From Pedobacter arcticus A12 (lineage in GTDB: Bacteria > Bacteroidota > Bacteroidia > Sphingobacteriales > Sphingobacteriaceae): DNA of 64,000 nt. Location: assembly GCF_000302595.1 (NCBI RefSeq), contig NZ_JH947125.1:952299-1016298 (forward strand), read 5' to 3'. This document shows positions 59,939 to 64,000 of this stretch, one piece after another. The first letter of the stretch is position 1; every line of letters starts with the position of its first letter. The position numbers and the translations under genes were made by a program. Below the pieces are notes generated by a model. It was not told where the DNA came from, made no database searches, and was given only the letters and a program-made list of their open reading frames with translations.

Positions 59939-60105
59939 CCTAACACCAATGTTTATAAAGCACAATAAGCGCAGGACTTAGCTCATTTGCGTCTAAGAGG
60001 TTCGGCAAAAACCTGACAACAACAAACAAGCCAGCCCCGCACTTATTGCGCAGGGTTGAACTTATCCGTTCTTGTTGTCTATTTAATTTTGCCGATTTCT
60101 TAGAC
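59939..60105. repeat. Long nested inverted repeat, cassette-recombination-site-like
   Basis: Nested arms: GTCTAAGA (59991-59998) / TCTTAGAC (60098-60105), TCGGCAAAA (60002-60010) / TTTTGCCGA (60087-60095), GACAACAA / TTGTTGTC (60071-60079 region). An overlapping dyad joins CAATAAGCGCAGG (~59963-59975) with CCCGCACTTATTG (~60036-60048). Short words ACCTAAC (59939-59945) and GTTGAAC (60055-60061) fit RYYYAAC and GTTRRRY, the core-site consensus of integron attC sites, but are not complementary to each other and no integrase is seen. Confidence 0.6.
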
Positions 60106-60231
60106 AAGAACAAATTAAAGCTAACGCTTATATTTTATTTAGATACTCTATCTCTTCTTTAATCTCATTTTTTGATTAAAGCGAAGTTAAAACAAATCTT
60201 CATTGTGAAGATAAATTATTTCACTCTTGAC

Positions 60232-60615
60232 TCAATTGCTCATTTCGTTAAGCTCTTGCTCTGAAATTGTAAAAGATACTTTACCCTTTATTCTTACTTC
60301 AACAGTTTTTATCTGTGCTATCCTGACTAGCAGAGAAGTATGGAGCATTTGTAAATGACCGTATTTAACCCTCTCTATATAACCTTCAAGCATCATTTGA
60401 TGGGTGGCGATTGTAGAGCTATCAAATTTATTAGGGCTGTTGATAACCTTTTCGTATTCCTCCAGAGGTGGGATAAACAAAGCATCTTTATGGTCTATTA
60501 TAAAGATATCCTGAGAGTAAGATATTTCAACCGTACTCAGCTTTGATGCAAAGAAATCTTCTATAAATTCTTTTAAATACTCAGACGCTAGGCTTTCATC
60601 TGTTAGATTTTCCAT
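60232..60615 (-). CDS. Hypothetical protein
   Basis: 127 residues, soluble. Begins ENLTDESLASEYLKEFIEDFFASKLSTVEISYSQ, no motif recognised. Predominantly helical, ends in SEQELNEMSN. Same strand as 60678-61004, 62 bp apart. Function unknown. Confidence 0.6.
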   Translation of the reverse strand: MENLTDESLASEYLKEFIEDFFASKLSTVEISYSQDIFIIDHKDALFIPPLEEYEKVINSPNKFDSSTIATHQMMLEGYIERVKYGHLQMLHTSLLVRIAQIKTVEVRIKGKVSFTISEQELNEMSN

Positions 60616-60677
60616 AATGATATAATTAATAAGTAAAGCCTTATCAATGGGAGAACATCAATAAAGCATAATTTGGG

Positions 60678-61004
60678 TTAAACACTGTCCTGTAATTCGT
60701 TATAAGAACATATTCCAATATGGTAGTTGAGCCATTTTACTTTCCACCACATTCCTAAACTGGTGCAGACTGTAAAATCATCACTCATAAAATCCATTCT
60801 GTGGAAATGCAGACCTTTCTTGGCAACCAAATCAACAAAGTTGTTGACTTCTTCAAGGCTTAAGAACCTGACAGATGCAAGCTGTCCATCATCTGTATAA
60901 GTGTTGTTTGGAACATCCTTAATAAAGTATCTGAGCTTACCAGGATACTTTTCATCCAACGTTTTAATTGGAACAATGAAATTGTAAAATTCAAAATGAA
61001 TCAT
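60678..61004 (-). CDS. Hypothetical protein
   Basis: 108 residues. The sequence (IHFEFYNFIVPIKTLDEKYPGKLRYFIKDVPNNTYTDDGQLASVRFLSLEEVNNFVDLVAKKGLHFHRMDFMSDDFTV) has good composition and no family I recognise; a small alpha/beta fold is likely. A terminator-like hairpin lies 32 bp before the start on the minus strand. Confidence 0.65.
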   Translation of the reverse strand: MIHFEFYNFIVPIKTLDEKYPGKLRYFIKDVPNNTYTDDGQLASVRFLSLEEVNNFVDLVAKKGLHFHRMDFMSDDFTVCTSLGMWWKVKWLNYHIGICSYNELQDSV

Positions 61005-61035
61005 AGTTTAAAAATTTAAATTGTTTATAAATGAA

Positions 61036-61063
61036 AAAGCCCTGGTTGATGAACCAAGGCTTT
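61036..61063 (-). terminator. Intrinsic-terminator-like hairpin upstream of 60678-61004
   Basis: AAAGCCcTGGTT / AACCAaGGCTTT with a short loop; on the minus strand a T5 follows the stem (GGGCTTTTTC). Confidence 0.6.
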
Positions 61064-61339
61064 GAAATGTTTTAGAAAATTGATAATTACACGTGGGTCA
61101 ATGAATTTATGGTTCGATTCACACGTTATTCGTGTTAAAAATTCATTATTTTTTGAGATTTGCCGGTTTGGATTTTTAAAAATTCAAATTGTAGGCATTA
61201 GGTGTGTAATAATGAGTGTGCGGAAGCAATTTCCCCACAATGAGACGACAGGGGTTTCAGGTAATAGAGTCTATGTGCGGAGAGCACAGAGGGGTATGTT
61301 TATTTTTTGACTTTTTAAAAAAAAATAAAAATTTTGAAA

Positions 61340-61371
61340 TTGAAAAACCTCGATGTTTTAAGTCGAGGTTT
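61340..61371 (-). terminator. Intrinsic terminator downstream of the helicase-like gene
   Basis: AAACCTCGA (61345-61353) / TCGAGGTTT (61363-61371); T5 on the minus strand side. ~150 bp after the stop at 61521. Confidence 0.75.
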
Positions 61372-61520
61372 CCTATTTATTTTAAGTTTTCACACTTTCA
61401 CTATAAGTAAGGGTTTTGTAGGTTTTTTGGTAATTTTCAGGTATAGGATCAAATTCTGCAAAAACGGCACTTTAGCAGAAAAAAGTGTAAAACCTCCGTT
61501 TTGAAAATTATAAACTAAGC

Positions 61521-63371
61521 CTAAGCCACCATTTTTAAGTCAAATTGCGCTCTTAAAATTATAAAGCAATTGATTAGGTTTCCTTTAGAATCTTTCATTT
61601 TGCTCTCTTTTATTTCGAATCTGCCAGGTTCTCCCAACTGTTCCGCTGTTGCTGTTCTTTTAATTCCGACTTTATCATAAATGTTCTGAAGTTTTGTCTT
61701 GCAGTCTTTTTTAGAATATTTAGCATAGGTCTGGAATTCGTTTGGTAAATATTTCAAAACTTTAACTTCTGCATGGAGTGACTGTTTTTCAATCATTGCT
61801 CCCTTCATTGAACGCACATTAAATTTTAATTTTTCACATTCTTCAAATCCCAAAGTGCTGTAAAAATTAAAGGCTTCTTCATTTTCATTTTTTAAAGTTT
61901 GGATTGTTGAATCCGTCAAACTGAATAAAAACTCATCTTTGATGTCATCAAGGGATTTGAGTTTCCTTATCAGTCCTTCCAGTTTTTTTGCTTTAGAAAT
62001 CGTTTTTTCTCCAGTTTTAGAAATTTCTCTTTTGTCTGGATTATCACGTTTTAGACTTAGCGTGAATAATTCATCCTCCCATGCTTTTTTTATAAAATCA
62101 ATATGATTAAATTGTTCATCGCAGAACTGTTTGTTTACCATTTGATCAATTTTATAAGTAGCAATTTTGGCGACTTTAGTTTCTGTATCAAGATCAGCAT
62201 ATTGTTTTATAAAATCCAGTTCGTCCTGATTCGGCTGTATCGAAATTTCACGATAAAGGGCTAATCTTTTATTATAGTGTTCTAGGTTTAATTCTGCTCT
62301 TAGATAATATTCTTTTTCTAAATCTTTTTGGGTCTTCATTTGGTTAATGTTTCTGTGGTTGGTTAAATGTATCAGCTTTGAATTTTTAGTTCTTTCCCTC
62401 CCAAATGCCTGAACTCCCTTGTTTGAAAGTCCTACTTTGGTATGAGGTAAATAAACATCCGTAACCAGAATGAGCATTCCATTTATATCTTTTAAATCCC
62501 ATCCCTCTGTATATTTTGCTGTATAAAAATTAATTTTGGCAAACTCATTATTGGGTTTAGGTTTAAAATAAATTGATTCCTCTCCCATGGTCTCAAAGTT
62601 TTTTTCATTCTCACTACAAAAAATATTGCAGTCAGTGATTTTAGAATTCTTTATAGCCTCAGTTATCTGAGTTACGGAATTAAAAAAAACATGTAAGTTT
62701 TCTTTTCTATTTTCCTGACTCTGTAGAAACAACTGAAGTGTCTGTTGTGGCTGTTTTGTTTCAATAAGTAGCATATTCCCCAACTTCGCTTCTTTAGGGA
62801 AATTAATTTTATGATAGCTAAGCCTGCTCATATTCGGGTCACTAAAAATATATGGAGTGGCGGATATGAAGGATTTTTTATCAAATTCCCATAAATATTT
62901 TAACGGCGATAAAATTTTCTTCCTAAAGTCTTCTGTTACTAATGAGTGCGATTCATCAATCAAAAGGAAATAATTTTTATATAATTTATCCAATATTCCA
63001 AGTTTTTCCGAAGCCTTGATTATTTTTTCAAAACTATCTGGAGTGACGATTATTTTTCTCGCCTTTTTAGGCGTTTTAAGGTAATCTTTTACGTGTTCAG
63101 TAGTTACTCCGGATTTAATCGGGAAGATGCTTTGTTTCAGTTCTATGGTCTCTTGGTCGTCTTCATTTTCGATGACTGTTTTATCGTCTATAATTCCTGT
63201 AGTAGGCACAACTATTATAGAATGCCTGGTTTTATCTTTTAGTTCAAGTGTTGTCCCGCCAATTCCGCATCTTCCTTTGTCTATAAATGCGTTTGCTGGG
63301 ATCTGTTTAAATGCTGTATCGATATAGTCATCGATATTTAAGGTATAAGATACCTCATTGTTAAATTTCAT
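61521..63371 (-). CDS. SF2 helicase-like protein with unusual Walker A
   Basis: 616 residues, soluble. Superfamily-2 motifs in order: motif I region RCGIGGTTLEL (residues ~35-45) in which the lysine of GxGKT is replaced (GGTT). Then motif Ia IIVVPTTG, Walker B/DEAD-type LLIDESHS (~137-144), motif III ISATPYIF, motif V FYTAKYTEGWDLKD, and motif VI QAFGRERTKN. The C-terminal 250 residues are charged helices and a lysine-rich end. Homologues I recall are encoded by plasmids, phages and conjugative elements of Bacteroidetes, with unknown role. A terminator-like hairpin stands in the leader. Next to two small unknown genes. Confidence 0.75.
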   Translation of the reverse strand: MKFNNEVSYTLNIDDYIDTAFKQIPANAFIDKGRCGIGGTTLELKDKTRHSIIVVPTTGIIDDKTVIENEDDQETIELKQSIFPIKSGVTTEHVKDYLKTPKKARKIIVTPDSFEKIIKASEKLGILDKLYKNYFLLIDESHSLVTEDFRKKILSPLKYLWEFDKKSFISATPYIFSDPNMSRLSYHKINFPKEAKLGNMLLIETKQPQQTLQLFLQSQENRKENLHVFFNSVTQITEAIKNSKITDCNIFCSENEKNFETMGEESIYFKPKPNNEFAKINFYTAKYTEGWDLKDINGMLILVTDVYLPHTKVGLSNKGVQAFGRERTKNSKLIHLTNHRNINQMKTQKDLEKEYYLRAELNLEHYNKRLALYREISIQPNQDELDFIKQYADLDTETKVAKIATYKIDQMVNKQFCDEQFNHIDFIKKAWEDELFTLSLKRDNPDKREISKTGEKTISKAKKLEGLIRKLKSLDDIKDEFLFSLTDSTIQTLKNENEEAFNFYSTLGFEECEKLKFNVRSMKGAMIEKQSLHAEVKVLKYLPNEFQTYAKYSKKDCKTKLQNIYDKVGIKRTATAEQLGEPGRFEIKESKMKDSKGNLINCFIILRAQFDLKMVA

Positions 63372-63464
63372 TATTGATTTTTGGATATTAAATATTAAAA
63401 ATCTCGAAGTTGAATTATCTGAACTTTTAGGAACTGGCTAATATTTTAGGAATTATTAGCTATT

Positions 63465-63497
63465 AAAAAACAAACTCACTCGCGAAGTAAAGTTTGT
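63465..63497 (-). terminator. Terminator-like hairpin in the leader of the helicase-like gene
   Basis: On the minus strand ACAAACT (63497-63491) pairs with AGTTTGT (63476-63470), followed by T6 (63470-63465). It lies ~94 bp upstream of the helicase ATG, with no gene upstream to terminate, so it may be an attenuator. Confidence 0.5.
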
Positions 63498-63785
63498 CTG
63501 TATTTAATATCCTTTTGAAAAATCTTGTGTTTTCTTTAATAGAATTAACATAAAGATACGAAATTTCGAGGAATTTTTAAAAAATAATGAGCTTTAAATC
63601 AGGCAAATATCAATTATAACGGGAGGATTAGGATAGATTCATTGCAAGACTATTTGAATTTTCATAAATTTGTATTATTATCTAGAAACATAGATAATGT
63701 AAGTTATTTGACGTATTGTAAGTAAAAACCAGCCATATAGGGCTGACGATTGTCCTCTTAAGCATAGGAATAAATGCTTTGTCTC

Positions 63786-63825
63786 AGTCCACTTAGAATT
63801 CAGCTATAGTTAGTGGACTTTTAAA
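63786..63825 (+). terminator. Terminator-like hairpin upstream of right-edge ORF
   Basis: AGTCCACT (63786-63793) / AGTGGACT (63812-63819) then TTTT and an A-run; 16-20 bp before the ATG at 63841. Confidence 0.45.
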
Positions 63826-63840
63826 AAAAAAATAATTATA

Positions 63841-64000
63841 ATGAAACATAATAACACGGCTATAGCTGATAGCCAAAAATTAGAAATGAATATTGACGTA
63901 TTAAATTACGCTCAAAAACAAAGGTATTATTACCTTTTTCCAATATATAACGACCATTCGGTTGTTGTTAACTTGGTACTAAATATTCAAGGTCGAGGAA
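63841..64000 (+). CDS. Unknown protein, cut by right edge
   Basis: 53 codons visible: starts KHNNTAIADSQKLEMNIDVL, then NYAQKQRYYYLFPIYNDHSV. No recognised motif in this part. The frame is open to the edge. Could be a DNA-binding or structural protein of the same element; not assignable. Confidence 0.6.
   Translation, partial: MKHNNTAIADSQKLEMNIDVLNYAQKQRYYYLFPIYNDHSVVVNLVLNIQGRG

Larger units (their letters stand above)
61005..61520. other. Spacer with two minus-strand terminators
   Basis: No plausible gene. Two hairpins (61036-61063 and 61340-61371) bracket ~280 bases that could carry a short minus-strand RNA, but no promoter was found. Confidence 0.4.
63372..63840. other. Divergent spacer between helicase-like gene and right-edge ORF
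   Basis: 470 AT-rich bases with a terminator-like hairpin in each leader (see separate entries). No repeat array or RNA gene recognised. Confidence 0.45.

Overview
The window looks like the chromosome of a Sphingobacteriaceae bacterium, most likely Pedobacter or a close relative. The evidence is low GC, intrinsic terminators, TAnnTTTG-type promoter boxes in place of strong Shine-Dalgarno sites, and typical family-level proteins (DUF4199, DUF1003, BatA-like, 7TMR-DISM kinases, PAS/HisKA proteins without an ATPase domain, a bacterial GH3 protein). The genus is inferred from these families, not from an rRNA gene.

Layout. 1-3 kb: fatty-acid beta-oxidation pair (thiolase cut by the left edge, acyl-CoA dehydrogenase) with palindromic REP-like repeats between them. 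3-13 kb: small stress and regulatory genes, mostly on the minus strand (bacilliredoxin, DUF2249 protein, VOC protein, AraC regulators, D-lactate dehydrogenase, a HigBA-type toxin-antitoxin pair, ssb). This stretch also holds several decayed genes: a truncated AlkD-like protein, an AraC regulator with one in-frame stop, and a 5'-truncated antitoxin. 13-16.4 kb: SDR / lipoprotein / PAS-HisKA operon. 16.8-31.4 kb: core plus-strand operons: BatA-like, a dihydroorotase homologue that has lost its catalytic residues, two glycosyltransferases, YhcG-like nuclease, GH3 protein, dxr, rseP, hscB, tRNA-Leu(CAA). 31-40 kb: a small HTH protein with operator-like repeats, an ABC exporter, an acyl-CoA dehydrogenase, a flavoprotein and a secreted beta-helix protein.

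40.7-46.5 kb is the most interesting stretch. A GNAT/autoinducer-synthase-like protein, a SAM methyltransferase and a 7TMR-DISM membrane histidine kinase are packed 2-11 bp apart. They are followed by a REC-histidine kinase hybrid, a REC-only protein and a convergent REC protein. I read this as a candidate 'make a small molecule, modify it, sense it' signalling module; this is inference. 46.6-51.9 kb is ordinary again (doubly frameshifted DUF421 gene, M1 aminopeptidase, fasciclin protein, endonuclease/exonuclease/phosphatase family protein).

From 52.0 kb to the right edge lies an AT-rich accessory island on the minus strand. It starts with a complete 1.21-kb IS3-family element (terminal inverted repeats and a -1 frameshift site are visible). 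Then follow a GNAT protein and a RES-domain protein whose C-termini are both made of IS-end sequence, an HNH endonuclease, a DUF6236 protein, unknown small proteins, long dyad-symmetric non-coding elements, and a 616-residue SF2 helicase-like protein with no lysine in its Walker A motif. The mix of RES toxin-like, HNH and helicase genes suggests a defence or mobile-element island, but no known system is completed here. An unknown plus-strand gene runs off the right edge.
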